A DNA stretch of 64,000 nt from Charina bottae (GCA_023362775.1 JALMGJ010000008.1:18326001-18390000), one strand, 5' to 3'; shown: positions 44,486 through 55,919, numbered from the stretch's first letter. A program made the numbers and translations. The notes: generated from the sequence alone by a model not told the origin.

Positions 44486-46256
44486 AGCTTGTGTCATAAA
44501 ATCACAATACACATTTCATTATTTTAAAGAAATCTCAGCTTGACCCCTGCTTTTTTGACCCTTGGTTGTCATGATCAATTTCTTGTGGTTGACTAAAATA
44601 GCCTTCCCTTCTGCTTCTGTTACCTAGAAACCTCAAGCAAATTCACACGAAAACATGTATAAAATACCAGGTGTTGCTTGCAACATAGGAACAGACTATA
44701 CAAAAATTGCTTAAGTGTGATAAATATGCATATTTTTGTTATGACAATAACAGCCGTTAAAAAGACCATGGAGATAACTAGGAAACTTAATTCTCCTTTC
44801 CTTATTGTAGTTCCTATATAAATCCATTTCCTAAAGTTTTGTATTTGTAGTGATGGTAAAAAGCAAATAGCAACTTCCAAGAGGGCAATTTTGCTGGGAC
44901 TCTTTTAAAGAAAGAAAGAATTAAAATGTCCTTTTCTGCCTACAGTGATTCTGAGGCAGCCAATTATTGCATAATGAACATGAACATGAATTGCAATCTG
45001 CTTGGCGTTCCATAGCGTTAACAAAACCAGTGCATTAACATCAATATATTAGCATAAATTGAAGCAGTGGCATTATAGCCTTCCAATTAACTGTACCGCA
45101 TGAGTTGGACCCAGATTAAAGTAGTATATTGTTCAAAATTGTCTCACATTTTTAAAAATGTAATAGTTCAGTATTCACATTTTGATTTTGGGAGTTTTCA
45201 CAGCTTACAGTCTGGCCTGTTGATTCTTCCTTGTAGTACAAATTGGATCTTTACAGTTAGGCTCTAAGCCCATTGTTAAGGCAAAATAAAACACACATAC
45301 TCTAGTTCTTTGCCAGTAAAACAGCAGGATGCATTCTGAATTGGTCTGCACTATGTTCTTAACTGGTTCCTCTTCTAGTGAACAGACTTCCATGTGTCAA
45401 CGTTCCAGAAAGAACACATTAATTGCCTTTATACATGCAGAAATCAAGTTTTACCCGTATCCCCTTTTAAGAACTACATACACATACTTGGTATGTTTGA
45501 GAATTATTTCAGACAATCAGATTTTCTTGCAATATAGTGTTACTATTGACTGCCTAATCATACATAATCTGATAAATATAATATAATCATATTTTCATCG
45601 CTAATTGAAAATGGGGAGCACTGATTAAACTCTCCATTTAATTATTACTTCTCTACTTAGCCTTTTCAGAAATTTGGATTCCAAAACCATGAAGGGCTGG
45701 AGATGTGCACTTTGGACCCATCCTGCTGTATTGTAGTCCCCTTCCCTTGGCTGATGGGAAATTCAGAAACAAATGTGTAATCCTTTTAAGATGAATGTAG
45801 CTACAGTCATTGATGATATCAGTCTTGATTGTCCTACATTTCCCAATCATGCAAAGTTTTTGAGTTGCATCTGTCAAGTGGGATTACAATATAACCGCAG
45901 ACTTTAACGTTCACAATGGGGATATTGCATTACTAGAGCAAGCCAGAGAAGATACACATTCCATTTCTTCTCCATGCTTTGAATAGCTGAAGAAGGTGAA
46001 TGTGTTAAAATGTAATATCATATTACATACATTCGTATAACACATAACAGCAGATTAATGTGTTCCTTATTTTGTAAAGACACATAAGCCCTCTTCAAAG
46101 ATTATGCAGATTTTGTGAGAACAAAATGGGTAGGAAGATGGCTCATGCCTACTTCTAGTATTTCCATCCCATTTCAGCCTTGTTGCCTTAAGGTAATAAG
46201 ATTTAAGGGGAACTATACTCTCATTTATTTGAACATGAGGACAGCTCTTCTTCAGA
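44486..46256. other. Unique intergenic DNA, possible conserved element near 44935-45110
   Basis: No repeat family recognised. The part CCAATTATTGCATAATGAAC to GTGGCATTATAGCC (about 44958-45082) has balanced composition, TAAT and octamer-like motifs and no repeat features, as many vertebrate conserved non-coding elements do. This cannot be shown from one sequence. Confidence 0.4.
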
Positions 46257-46257
46257 C

Positions 46258-46335
46258 TCTGCTTGTTGGAATCTGGTTGTGAAGCACACAAATAGTGATC
46301 ATGTGACCGTGGGTTGCTGTGATGGTTGTTAATGT
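46258..46335 (-). repeat. Inverted partial copy of the mariner-like element
   Basis: The sequence GCTTGTTGGAATCTGGTTGTG through CCGTGGGTTGCTGTG is a near-perfect reverse complement of 46592-46670 inside the mariner-like element 180 bp to the right. It lies outside that element's terminal repeat. Confidence 0.85.
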
Positions 46336-46437
46336 GAATACAATGAAATTGGAAATCTGAAAGGTTGAGGAAGTACAGAGCAGGAATGGAGAAACTGTGT
46401 GACTGCATCTTTCTACATCTTTAACCTTCAAGTGCTA

Positions 46438-46862
46438 TACACATAGTCCTTGCTTACCAACTGCCTCGTTTACTAACTATTCAAAGTTACGATAGTGTAA
46501 GAAACCAGCTTTGCTACCAATCTTTCCATTTGTGACCGTTGCAGTGTTCTGCAGTCACATGATCGCCATTTGAGCTCTTCACAACTGGCACACATTAACA
46601 ACCATCACAGCAACCCACGGTCACATGATCACTATTCGTGTGCTTCACAACCAGCTTCCAACAAGCAGAGTTAATGGAGAAGTAAAGTTTACTTGTAGAA
46701 GTAAAATCACAAGTCTTGGTAATGTGATGTCTCACTTAATGACTGAAAGGGAAGTGACATTGTAATTCCATTATGGTCATGTGATTTTCTACTTAACAAC
46801 TGTGGCGCTTAGTGATGGACTTGCTGGTTCCAACTGTGGTTGCTAAGCAAAGACAACCTGTA
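46438..46862. mobile_element. Mariner-like non-autonomous element
   Basis: About 425 bp. The left end TACACATAGTCCTTGCTTACC and the right end GGTTGCTAAGCAAAGACAACCTGTA are imperfect inverted repeats of the TACAGGTAGTCCTCGACTTAC type, which includes the TA target dinucleotide. The interior repeats TTAACAACT/CACTTAATGAC-like motifs and TCACATGATC, typical of this squamate family. No transposase is encoded. Confidence 0.78.
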
Positions 46863-47084
46863 CAGATTTCATGAAACTGTACATTTTGCATTTCTGAACC
46901 CAGGTACATTTCTGAACCCAGATTGAATGACATGCCCAGTTCTGATACCTGGCTTGTTAACAGTACTTGTGAAAACATTCTTGGAATGTGTGTCAGCATG
47001 TGTGATTTAACTGCAAAAAAAGAGGAGAATGCAGTTTTAGGCTGCATCAACAGAAATCATGGGAAATAATAGCTCTACTTTTTT

Positions 47085-47330
47085 CTAGTTGGTAAGATCC
47101 CATCTTGAGTAGTGTATCAAAGAAATCGTAGCAGGCCCAGGGAAGGGCAGCAATAGACTGGAAACTAAGACATAAGAAACAAGACTGAAATAAATGGGAA
47201 TATTAAACTTTAAGAAGAGAAGACTAAGAAGTGTGAAGGTGATATGGTAGCATCTTGAAGTATGTACAAGCATGTCACACAGAAGAAACTTCAAACCTAA
47301 TTCTCTAGAACACAAAAAGGACACAGCACA
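47085..47330 (+). mobile_element. CR1 fragment, decayed
   Basis: AGATCCCATCTTGAGTAGTG, GGCCCAGGGAAGGGCAGCAA, AACTTTAAGAAGAGAAGACTAAG and GGTAGCATCTTGAAGTATGT follow the order of the CR1 C-terminal coding region (the part encoding FSLEKRRLRG and the block that follows). It is heavily mutated. Confidence 0.6.
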
Positions 47331-47339
47331 CAATGGGCC

Positions 47340-47377
47340 AATGTGTGCTTCCAGGTGTGATTCAAGGTGCTGGTTAT
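47340..47377 (+). mobile_element. L2-like LINE, left part of the copy split by copia
   Basis: TGCTTCCAGGTGTGATTCAAGGTGCTGGTTAT continues directly, after removal of the copia element and one copy of its duplication, into CACCTTTAAAGCACTACATGGCATGGG at 52534. This reconstructs the FKVLVI(I/T)FKVLHGMGP coding block also seen near 3440-3500. Confidence 0.8.
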
Positions 47378-47724
47378 TGTTGATGTGTGTGTTTTCTTGC
47401 ACACGCATAGCATCAGAAAGCATTTTGCTTTAGAGACCAATAAATGACGCCAGTCATTGTAGTAAATCAGTTACAGTTGTATTAATTACTCATTCAAACA
47501 GATACTATTTACAGTTCTCTTCCAGATCCCTGGAAGTGTTACAAATCTACATACCAGAAAGGAGAAGTAGTAAGCAAGTAGAAGCAGTAAGCAGGGCAGG
47601 CAGGCAGGTTCTTTTATACTCTTCAACCTGGATCACATGTTGCCTGACCTTTAAAAGTTTGCAGGTGCTTACCTAATAAGTTTTTATTGCTGTGACTTAC
47701 TCCTCAAAGAATAATACACCAACA
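47378..47724 (-). repeat. 3' LTR of copia element
   Basis: 347 bp, TG...CA ends. A TATA-like TATAAAAG lies on the minus strand (complement about 47611-47618). It matches the 5' LTR over its whole length. Confidence 0.96.
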
Positions 47725-47733
47725 CTCCTCTTA
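47725..47733 (-). other. Polypurine tract of copia element
   Basis: The minus strand reads TAAGAGGAG immediately before the 3' LTR (TGTTGG), the place and composition expected for plus-strand priming. Confidence 0.8.
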
Positions 47734-47734
47734 T

Positions 47735-49190
47735 TATGCTAGAGGTGTAAGTTGCAACCCAATTTTTTCAGTTAACTCCTTGTGTTTTACTGCAGTGAGG
47801 GGCTTTGTTAGGAAATCAGCAATCATGTCTTTTGAGTCACAATACTTTAACACGATTTCACCTTTGGCTATTAAATCCTTGACTTGATACTATCGTATGT
47901 CAATATGCTTAGTTCTGTTCCTACAACCCTCAGACTGTGCCATATGAATACAAGACTGATTATCTTCAAAAACAGTTACAGGCTGGTGCAATTCCATGCC
48001 TATATCTTTTAACAGTTGTTTAAACCATACAATATCGTTACAGATTTGTGCTAGGCTATAAAATTCTGCTTCTGCTGTAGAAAGAGCAACAAGTGTCTGT
48101 TTCTTAGAATGCCAGGCAATTGTTGAGCCAGAATACTGTATTGTAGCTCCAGAAGTTGACTTACAATCACTGAGGTCTGCTCCCCAGTCTGAATCAGCAT
48201 ATGCCTGTAATTTTCTAATTCTTCTGTCCCAGAGGCAGAAAGCCTCAGAAAGTAATCCTTTGTGCCTTGCAAATACCTAAACAGTCTTTTCAATGCTGCT
48301 TTCCCAGTAGAAGTTGGTTTTTCTACTTGTCTACTTAAAATTGAAACAGCATTAGAAATATCTGGGCGAGAATGATTTGCAATGTACAATAAACTTCCAA
48401 TCGCAGATCTAAACCCATCTGCCTCAAGTTCTCCCACCTCCTTCTGGAATTCAGGAAGCACAGGGGTTAAGACTGATTTACATTCCTGCATATAAAACTC
48501 CTCTAGGAGTCTCTTGATCTTATTACTTTGGCTCACCAGGAAACTACTATCTTTTTCTCTGTATATTTCCAAGCCTAAGTAATTTGTCACTATACCAAGA
48601 TTCTTTAACGTAAACTTGTTCTTCATGTACGTTTCAAAATCATGTTGCTCTTTGTCTGATGAAGTAAGTAGCAATAAATCATCAACATACAAACACAAAT
48701 ACATAAAACTTTGTTTGTCTTCCTTAACATAAACACATGGATCCGCCTTACCTTTTTCAAAACCAAAACTTTGCAGTGTTTCATCTAGTTTTAGGTTCCA
48801 GCAGTGAGCTGCTTGTTTCAAACCATAAATTGATTTTTGTAGTTCACACACCAAACTTTTACCTTGTTGAAAACCAGGTGGTTGTTGCATGTACAATTTC
48901 TGGTCTAATTCACCATACAAAAATGCAGTTTGAATATCATAATGATAAACGGACATCCCTTTTAGTGCAGCAATTTTCAACAACAACCAGATTGATTCAC
49001 CCTTTGTAACAGATGCAAAAGTATGTCAAAATCTAATTGTTTTCTTTGAAAAAATCCTTTAGCAACTAATGTTGCTTTGTATTTTTGAATTTTCCCACTA
49101 GCATCCTTGTTTAGTTTGAAGACCCATCTACAACCCAGACAATGTTCATTGGGAGGTAGATTAACTAATTTCCAAGTTTTATTTCCTTTC
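47735..49190 (-). pseudogene. Copia pol: reverse transcriptase and RNase H remnant
   Basis: Read on the minus strand: NKTWKLVNLPPNEHCLGCRW, VFKLNKDASGKIQKYKATLV and AKGFFQ (49192-49030), a frame break near 49000, then LKGMSVYHYDIQTAFLYGEL, QQPPGFQQGK, IYGLKQAAHCWN, the catalytic LYVDDLLLLT, NLGIVTNYLGLEI, IGSLLYIANHSRPDISNAVS and ALKRLFRYLQGTKD (48986-48240). Another break near 48220 leads to an RNase H part in other frames (ADSDWGADLSDCKS near 48200-48160, a KHIDIRYHQVKD-like part near 47900). The YVDD box is intact. Confidence 0.93.
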
Positions 49191-49520
49191 AAGGTGGGCC
49201 TTCTCTGTGGTAGCGCCCACTCTATGGAACATCTTGCCCCCAGAGTTGAGACAGATCTCCTCCCTCCCGACCTTTAGGAAAGAGCTGAAGACCTGGTTCT
49301 GCCGCCTGGCATGGGAAGGAGGAAGGGATAGTTCCTCATGGGGGTGGCTAATCCCCTAATTTTATAATGTCCTTCTTTTAATTATTCCATCACCATCTGG
49401 ATTTCATAATTATTTACTGTATTGTATACTGAGGTTTTATATATTTTAGATTTTATTTTAACTTATTTGTTGTGAACCGCCCAGAGTTCCCCATGGGGGG
49501 AGATGGGAGGTCATATAAAA

Positions 49521-49551
<31 letters not shown>

Positions 49552-49553
49552 AT
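49191..49553 (+). mobile_element. L2-like LINE 3' fragment inserted in copia pol
   Basis: A plus-strand insertion opposite to pol. It encodes AFSVVAPTLWNILPPE and ELKTWFCRLAWEG (about 49198-49320) and ends with CGCCCAGAGTTCCCCATGGGGGGAGATGGG and an (AAAT)n tail (49516-49553). These are the same blocks as in the LINE at 2993-6180. No clear target duplication, which is common for this group. It is younger than the copia element. Confidence 0.92.
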
Positions 49554-49559
49554 CTAATT

Positions 49560-50880
49560 CCTGCTGCATTGCATCACACCAGCATTTTCCAATCTCAGGT
49601 GGCATCTCATTTATTTGCTGTAAAGACTCTGGTTCAGAGTAAACATGGAAGACTTTAACCATATGCACCTCAAAATGTTGAGGAGGAACACCTTTATTAC
49701 TCCTCTGTGATCTACGAGGTATTACAGGGGTAAGACGGTTAACAACCTGTCTTCCATCACTTTCCTGAGTAGCATCTGTCTCATCAGACAGATTTACAGC
49801 TTGGTCCTCTTGTTTAATGAACTCATTTGGCAAAGAATCTTGTGAAATGTTTTCAGCAAGTTCTTGCCTTTGCCCTGGTTTCAAATTAACTTGCGAACTG
49901 GAATTTATTTTTTCCCAGTTTTGTTCTGCAAATGAAGCATTTTGCTTATAATTAATTTATCGCCTAATATGAACCTGTAGCTTCTTTGGCTTTGTTCATA
50001 CCCAACAAAAATTGCTTTCTTTGTTTTTGAACCTCCTTTTTTCCTCTGTTGTTTTGGCATGTGAACCCATGCAGCACTGCCAAAAACTCTGAGATGGTTT
50101 GCTTTTGGTTTCACACCATAAAACAAATGAAATGGAGTTTCCTCAATCACACAATTAAACAGTCTGTTCTGAACATAACAGGTAGTTGATACTGCTTCAC
50201 CCCAAAACTTAAAAGGTAATTTTGCATCTTTAAGCAAACATATCATAGCTTCTTAAAGCGTTCTACCTTTACTTTCAGCAACTCCATTTTGCTAAGGAGT
50301 GTAAGGGTTAGAAAGAATTTGTTCTATCCCCTTCTATGTTAGGAATTTTCTAAAAGTGTTAGAAAGAAATTCCCCTCCACGATCACATTGTAGGGCAGAC
50401 ATAGGTTTTGGGAATTTTCCATTTGCCCATGTTACAAAACTTTTAAATTTATCAAATGCCTCATATTTATGTTTCAACAGATAGATAAATGTACGTATAT
50501 CTTGAAAAATCATCAGTTATGGTCATTATGAATCTTGCTTGTCCCAAGCTTAGAGCAAAAGGACCAATAATGTCAGAATGAACAATTTCAAGAGGTCTAG
50601 TTGTAACTCTGTCTCTGTGCTTTCTCACAGGAGACTTCTGTGTTTTACATTCCTTGTAAACTACACAGTCCAGATATTTATCACAAGGTTTCAACTTCAG
50701 GTCAGCACATAACTGTGGCATTTGTGTTATGTATCTGAAATTTGCATGACCAAATCTCCTGTGCATCAAGTGTATGCACTGATCATGAATTGGGATGTTG
50801 CCAATTACAGCTTTTGCAGCTTGGCTTTTAGCATTCTGTACTATGTACAATGAATCTCTTTGTATACAATTTGCACACAA
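49560..50880 (-). pseudogene. Copia pol: GAG-pre-integrase, integrase and linker
   Basis: At 50880-50467: the HHCC-like region LMHRRFGHANFRYI with CDKYLDCVVYKEC (one cysteine of the usual CxxC changed), then PLEIVHSDIIGPF with the first catalytic Asp and ITDDFSRYTYIY with the second. A break follows near 50466, and the part with the catalytic Glu (between 50460 and 50250) is frame-broken. At 50246-49905: AKLPFKFWGEAVSTTCYVQN, HLRVFGSAAWVHMPKQQRKK and KKAIFVGYEQSQRSYR, the usual integrase C-terminal end. At 49884-49560: the linker RRSQRSNKGVPPQHF leading to reverse transcriptase. Confidence 0.92.
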
Positions 50881-50942
50881 CTTACCATTCTTACATATCT
50901 CACAACTATCTTTCTTAAATGTTATGACATATCCAGCTGCTA

Positions 50943-51180
50943 CTAATTGGGATACAGATAAAAGGTTGTCTGTAATTTAGGAACAAACAGCACACCTTTA
51001 ACAGTTTCTCCCAAACAAGGTAGATACATGTCACCTTGACCCATGATTTCTATTGTAGACCCATCAGCCATAGAAACACTTTGTCTATAAGTTTTAGACA
51101 GTGAAACAAAGGAACTTTTACAATTTGATAAATGGCAATTAGCACCAGAATCTAACACCCAGAAATCAGACTCATATTTT
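50943..51180 (-). pseudogene. Copia protease region
   Basis: LDSGANCHLSNCKSSF with the DSG active-site triplet, then MADGSTIEIMGQGDMYLP and VKGVLFVPKLQ, the normal copia retropepsin-like blocks. Confidence 0.88.
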
Positions 51181-51189
51181 TATGGACCT

Positions 51190-52000
51190 GTGCAATGTGG
51201 GTTGTTTGCAGAGCCTTGTTTCATGTTGCCTCTTTGTTCTTTTTTCTTGTCTTTCGATCTTTGGATAATAAATTACAGTTTTTCTGTAAATGTCCAGCTG
51301 AGCCACAATTAAAACATCAGCAGCTGGATAGGGCTGTTGCCTCAGCCTGATTGCCCTTCGCTTCTCTCACGTTTCCATGCTGTAGTTTATCAGTAGAAAT
51401 GGGTGGAGACGAGTGCTGTTCCTGTCAGTTCTCCCACTCAGCAAGCAGCCGTCCAGAAACATACAAAGGAGTAAGTTCAGCCTTGGGCATTGCTTCCAGG
51501 GTACAAATTAACGTATTCCACATTTCATTCAGTGAAAAATGGGTATGATCAAATAATGTATGCTTTTGTTAGAGTTGTAAACTCCATACCTCTCTCTTGC
51601 AATTCTACAAACAGCTGCTACTGTATATGGAGTGTAAATGTTCAGGCAAACTGCCTTCCTCAAACAAATAAGCTTTGTAAAGTTTTCTATTCAGGGAGAC
51701 TTTGATTCCTGCTGTTGCTTTTATATGCAAATCTCTCAGTGCATCTCAGAGTTGTTTTGCAGACTGCAAACCACACACATTCACTAGCTGACTGTCTTCA
51801 ACTCCCAAAATAATGGATGCTCTGGCACGCTCATCCAGTCTCAACCATGCATTGGTGGGATTTGCTGGAGTTGGTTCAACAAACGGAGTCCATAAATCTT
51901 CTCTGAAGGTACATTTCCATGTTTAAACTCCAGTTTATGTAGTTAGTTTCTGACAATCACTCAAGCGGCATTCCTGAGGACTGAGAAGCAGCCATGGCTC
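51190..52000 (-). pseudogene. Copia gag remnant with CCHC zinc knuckle
   Basis: The minus-strand frame is broken by several stops. The nucleocapsid zinc knuckle CFNCGSAGHLQKNC (C-x2-C-x4-H-x4-C) is intact at about 51274-51317. Upstream parts include WLRLDERARASIILGVEDSQ-like sequence near 51850-51795. The start is probably MAASQSSGMPLE at about 51992, closed by a stop shortly after. Confidence 0.8.
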
Positions 52001-52157
52001 CTATCTTCACAAAGCACCTTGTAAATTCCTCAGCAAAGCTTTTCTGCAAACAGATAGCTGCTAGAAGCCCCAGACAATAAAAAAAAAAACTCCACTTGCC
52101 TTGTTTACTTGTCTTCAGATGCAAACAAGCTGCTGAGCTGGTCTCTCTTTGTGCTTT

Positions 52158-52171
52158 CTGGGCCCATAACC
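52158..52171 (-). other. Primer-binding site for half-tRNA initiator Met
   Basis: Directly after the 5' LTR the minus strand reads GGTTATGGGCCCAG, the exact complement of CTGGGCCCATAACC in the anticodon stem-loop of eukaryotic initiator tRNA-Met. Drosophila copia is known to prime from the 5' half of this tRNA at the same internal site, unlike most LTR elements, which use the tRNA 3' end. The sequence identity is direct; use as a primer is inferred from position. Confidence 0.88.
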
Positions 52172-52528
52172 TGTTGGTGTGTGTGTTTTCTTGCATACGC
52201 AGAGTATCAGAAAGCATTTTGCTTTAGATACCAATAAATAATGCCAGTCATTGTAGTAAATCAGTTGCAGTTGTATTAGTTACTCATTCAAAGAGATACT
52301 ATTTACAGTTCTCTTCCATATCCCTGGAAGTGTTACAAATCTACATACCAGAAAGTAGAAGTAGAAGCAAGCAGGCATAGAAGCAGTAAGTAGGGTGGGG
52401 CAGGCAGGCAGGTTCTTTTATACTCTTCAACCTGGATCACGTGCTACCTGACCTTTAAAAGTTTGCAGGTGCTTACCTAATAAGTTTTTATTGCTGTGAC
52501 TTACTCCTCAAAGAATAATACACCAACA
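52172..52528 (-). repeat. 5' LTR of copia element
   Basis: 357 bp, TG...CA ends, with the TATA-like TATAAAAG on the minus strand near 52415-52422. It carries a small insertion relative to the 3' LTR near 52345-52400. Confidence 0.96.
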
Positions 52529-53075
52529 GTTATCACCTTTAAAGCACTACATGGCATGGGACCCAGCTATTTGCAAGACCGCCTTTCCTCTGTGGTTTCT
52601 GCTTGTTCTGTATGATCTGGCAGAGTAAGCATGCTTCAGGTACCCTCAATTAAACAGTGTTGTCTTTTGGGAGCCAGGAGGCACATCTCTGTAACAGTGC
52701 CTGGCCTCTTGAATGAGGTCTCCCGTGAGATCCATATAACTCCCACCCTGATGATATTCTGGAAAACCTGGCTATTTACCCAGGCCTTGCACTTTATCAT
52801 CACCCTGTTTGTGATATTTTATGTTTGCTTTGTTGTTGAATTTTATTTATTTATTTATTTATATTTATTTATTTATTCATTTATTGGATTTTATCACCGT
52901 CCATCTCCTCTCAAGGGGGGACTCTGGGCGGTTTTCAACAAGAATTGCCATATTCTGATTATTTTGTAAATATTTTTGTAGTTTTGGTTATTTTTTTGTA
53001 TTCTGCTGTTTTTATGTTATTTATTGTTGGAGTTGGGTGGCATCCAATTTGAATAAGTAAGTAAATAATGAAATA
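52529..53075 (+). mobile_element. L2-like LINE, right part of the copy split by copia
   Basis: It starts with the duplicated GTTAT and continues the coding block ITFKALHGMGPSYLQDRLS, then C-terminal remnants (PGLLNEVSREI near 52695-52735, TLMIFWKTWLFTQALHF near 52745-52795) and ends near 53075 with GTTGGGTGGCATCCAATTTG and AAGTAAGTAAATAATG. A reversed tail of another copy lies inside at 52838-52965. Confidence 0.82.
52838..52965 (-). mobile_element. L2-like LINE 3' tail, minus strand
   Basis: The minus strand reads CCGCCCAGAGTCCCCCCTTG, AGGAGATGGACGGTGATAAA and an (AAAT)n-type tail, a short 3'-end-only copy in reverse orientation inside the plus-strand LINE. Confidence 0.85.
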
Positions 53076-55204
53076 AGGTTAGAGGAATATAAATTCAAGT
53101 TGAATGTAAGGGGGAAAAAACTTCCTATGCATAAGACCAGTTCAACCATGTAACTCAAACAGATGGTGTGGCTAGCTTTCAATGGGTATGTACATGTGAA
53201 AACAAACAGTCCTTTATAAGGGATGCTTTAATCTGGATTCCTGCACTAAGCAAGGGATGCAATTCAGTGGCCTAAATGACCCATTACATCTTTATTGATT
53301 TTACACATACGTATATGGATCTGCTTTAGAGGCAACTTCATATGCAATGATTCTTAGCAGGCTACTTCATAACAAAGACAACCACTGCAAAATATGCTCA
53401 AATAAGTATTTCTGAAGGATATTATAATCCATTATTTTTTCATTATTTCCCTCCTTGTATATCCCAACAGATTTCAAAATACTTATCTTCTGTGGTGCTT
53501 GTATAGTGGATGGTGGGAGGGAGGGAGAGGAGTTTGTAAGATGAGACAAAGTAGTCATGAAACAAGCATTTGACCACATGTAGTTTAATGGTTTGATTTA
53601 CGGAGGCTTCACTCTGGAATCTGTGTGTGTGGTTTTCTTTTTCTTGCTGACTTCAGTTTGCTGTATCGGTTTGCAATCTTGGCAAACTTTGAGAACATTC
53701 CCCCCCAATAAAAGTAAATGTGCTCAGTAGGCAATTTGCATCTTGCTTCTGTCTAGTCATGAGATCATGATGATCAAGAAACAGGGTCCCTAGAAATCTA
53801 GGTCACTTGGATGCAATTTATTTTTTCCAGCAACAGGAATAAAAGAATGGCACAGCATCTTTTATTGCAGGCTGCAGCTGTGGAAACACAGAGTCTTTCA
53901 TACTTTCAAGAGCTGAGTGCCACTGCAAACCCCCAAACACACTCCCTTTGAGTGATCTTATAATCACAGTATTATTTAGATTAATTGCCTTGAAACTGCA
54001 CAGATTTAGCAGAAAACTTGATTAGGAAACCAAAATTGTTTGAAGAAACAATTGTAAGGACAGAGATCCTAGTGCAGTTAAAATACATTTTGATATCCTG
54101 TTTCAGCCAAAGGAAGGAGTAAGTTTTAACTGACCAATGCTTATAGTTTTGCTCACTTGGTCAAAAGGAAGAGTACATGAATCAGAATAAATCTATTCAA
54201 ATTTGGTGTCTATATTATTGAGGAGCTATTTTATTTCCATATTTAGATTTATAGGGGTTTGTATTTTAAAAAAATCAATATCCATTTTTTCACACCTTCC
54301 CAATATACTGTAGGTGGTTTTCCTTGCTACAAATTTTTAAACATAAGATTCCTCAACACACACATTTTAAATGTAAAACATGCCTGTCTACTACACACAT
54401 ATACACTTTTAACACAACCACAAATTATATACATTCTTAGGTTTTTTGCATACAACTGAGATACATATCTATATACTCATCACACTATTCAGAGTAAGAA
54501 ATGTTATGTGAAGTTTAGAAAAAAGTAAATAGTAAGAAAAAGGCATTAATAAATAAGAAAAATAAAAGGTAATATAGCTATATTTATACACTAAACCTTT
54601 CATTTTATTCCAAACCTTTTGTCTTTGCAAACAGGCCTTATTTCTATAGATCCATACACCACTTCATGCATGTTGCTCCTTATTTTATACAAATTTCCCA
54701 AGAGAATGAACATTAGATTATTATAACTAGATTTAAAAGGAGAGTTTTATACAATTTGTCCTCCTCAGGAGGACAGTAGTATTTTACTAAAAAGTCTGGG
54801 AAATTTTGATGATCTGCCTTCTGTAAAGAATGAAATCAACGGAGATATTTCCGATAATTAAATAATGCTCATTTGTCTCCAATAACTCTCTGAAAGTTTT
54901 CTCATTTTGATATATTGTATTCAAAATTTCACTGGGATGTTTCTTGGATGCTTAATCATTCACCCAATAGTTAAAACAAATTATTAAAAAAATAGTCATC
55001 TGTAAAGTGGGAATACAACCCAATTTATGTTAAATATTAACATTTTTAATTGTGGGAAAACCAAATGAGTCCATTCAATGAATGAAAAGTGCATGATAAT
55101 TGTAAATAACTGTGATCAGACTGATAGCTACAAGTTTATCATTTGATGAAAGTTTGATAAATTATACATAGAAGCTATGCACCGAAGTTATAATATATAT
55201 ACAT
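53076..55204. other. Intergenic AT-rich DNA, nothing recognised
   Basis: No repeat family, exon or RNA gene recognised. A unique block around 53945-54065 (GTATTATTTAGATTAATTGCC) has conserved-element-like composition. Confidence 0.45.
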
Positions 55205-55371
55205 CTGACCTACAGTCCTATTTGCTGTAAGACCAGCCCGGGAAGTACTGCATTCAGTTATGTATGATACATGGAATATATTAAAGCTATTAGGTATGCC
55301 AGGACACTTAACTATGCTTCTGAAAAATCTTTATATTGAACACGAACCTAATACAAGAATTGAACATGGCT
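55205..55371 (+). mobile_element. Ancient RTE/Bov-B-like LINE, first part
   Basis: WNILKLLGMPGHLTMLLKNL (about 55271-55330) followed by an IEHE-N-RIEHG-like stretch corresponds to the WNILKEMGIP.HL..LLRNLY block of RTE reverse transcriptases. The copy continues after the L1 insertion at 60730. Confidence 0.72.
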
Positions 55372-55919
55372 GGGAACTTCCGGTGAGGAGTTATGGAAGA
55401 CAGACGATCCGGGTGAAGCTCTGCTCCTAGGATTTACAATGCGGTGATTATCGTGTCTCTTTGAAGTTGATGAATAGCTCCTGTGACTTCTGGACAGCTG
55501 GGAAACACCAAGAGATCGCATCTTTGAGATCGAACAGCAAGAGCCACCAGGGAAATGCGAGAACCATTTTGTAGGAGCTGCATTTGAAGTTCTTCTTCAA
55601 AGGACAATACTTCTGACCACCTCATTTCATAAATTAATTTATGACACTGCAATTGAGTTACCCGAAGAGGCTATTTACAGTTATAGAAAGACCTTTTCTC
55701 TTGGTGAGTCTTCATTATTTCGAAGCTTCTTTAAGTGACTTTTAAACAATTTAAAAGATTAATGACTTGAGCAGATAACTTGAACTCTATAGAAGCCTCA
55801 TTTCCTCCAGTTAAGTATCTGTAACTTTCTTCGTAATTATATAGTTAAGAAGGTGAGAGGGAAACATTAACTTGAAATATAAGTTTAAAATATAATTTAA
55901 ATTATATCATATCAAATCA

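Larger units (their letters stand above)
47378..52528 (-). mobile_element. Ty1/copia LTR retrotransposon, complete but decayed
   Basis: The 5.15-kb minus-strand element has a 5' LTR at the right (52172-52528) and a 3' LTR at the left (47378-47724), TG/CA ends TGTTGGTG...CACCAACA and an exact 5-bp target duplication GTTAT (47373-47377 and 52529-52533). The domain order from right to left is primer site, gag with zinc knuckle, protease, integrase, reverse transcriptase, RNase H, polypurine tract; integrase before reverse transcriptase is diagnostic for Ty1/copia. An L2-like fragment (49191-49553) interrupts pol. Stops and frameshifts are frequent. By hand count the two LTRs differ at some 15-20 positions plus small indels. 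Confidence 0.97.

Noticed and set aside
49516..49553. Regularly spaced repeats as a possible CRISPR-like array
   Set aside because: These and the other short repeats are simple microsatellites; there is no repeat-spacer structure and the DNA is from a vertebrate.
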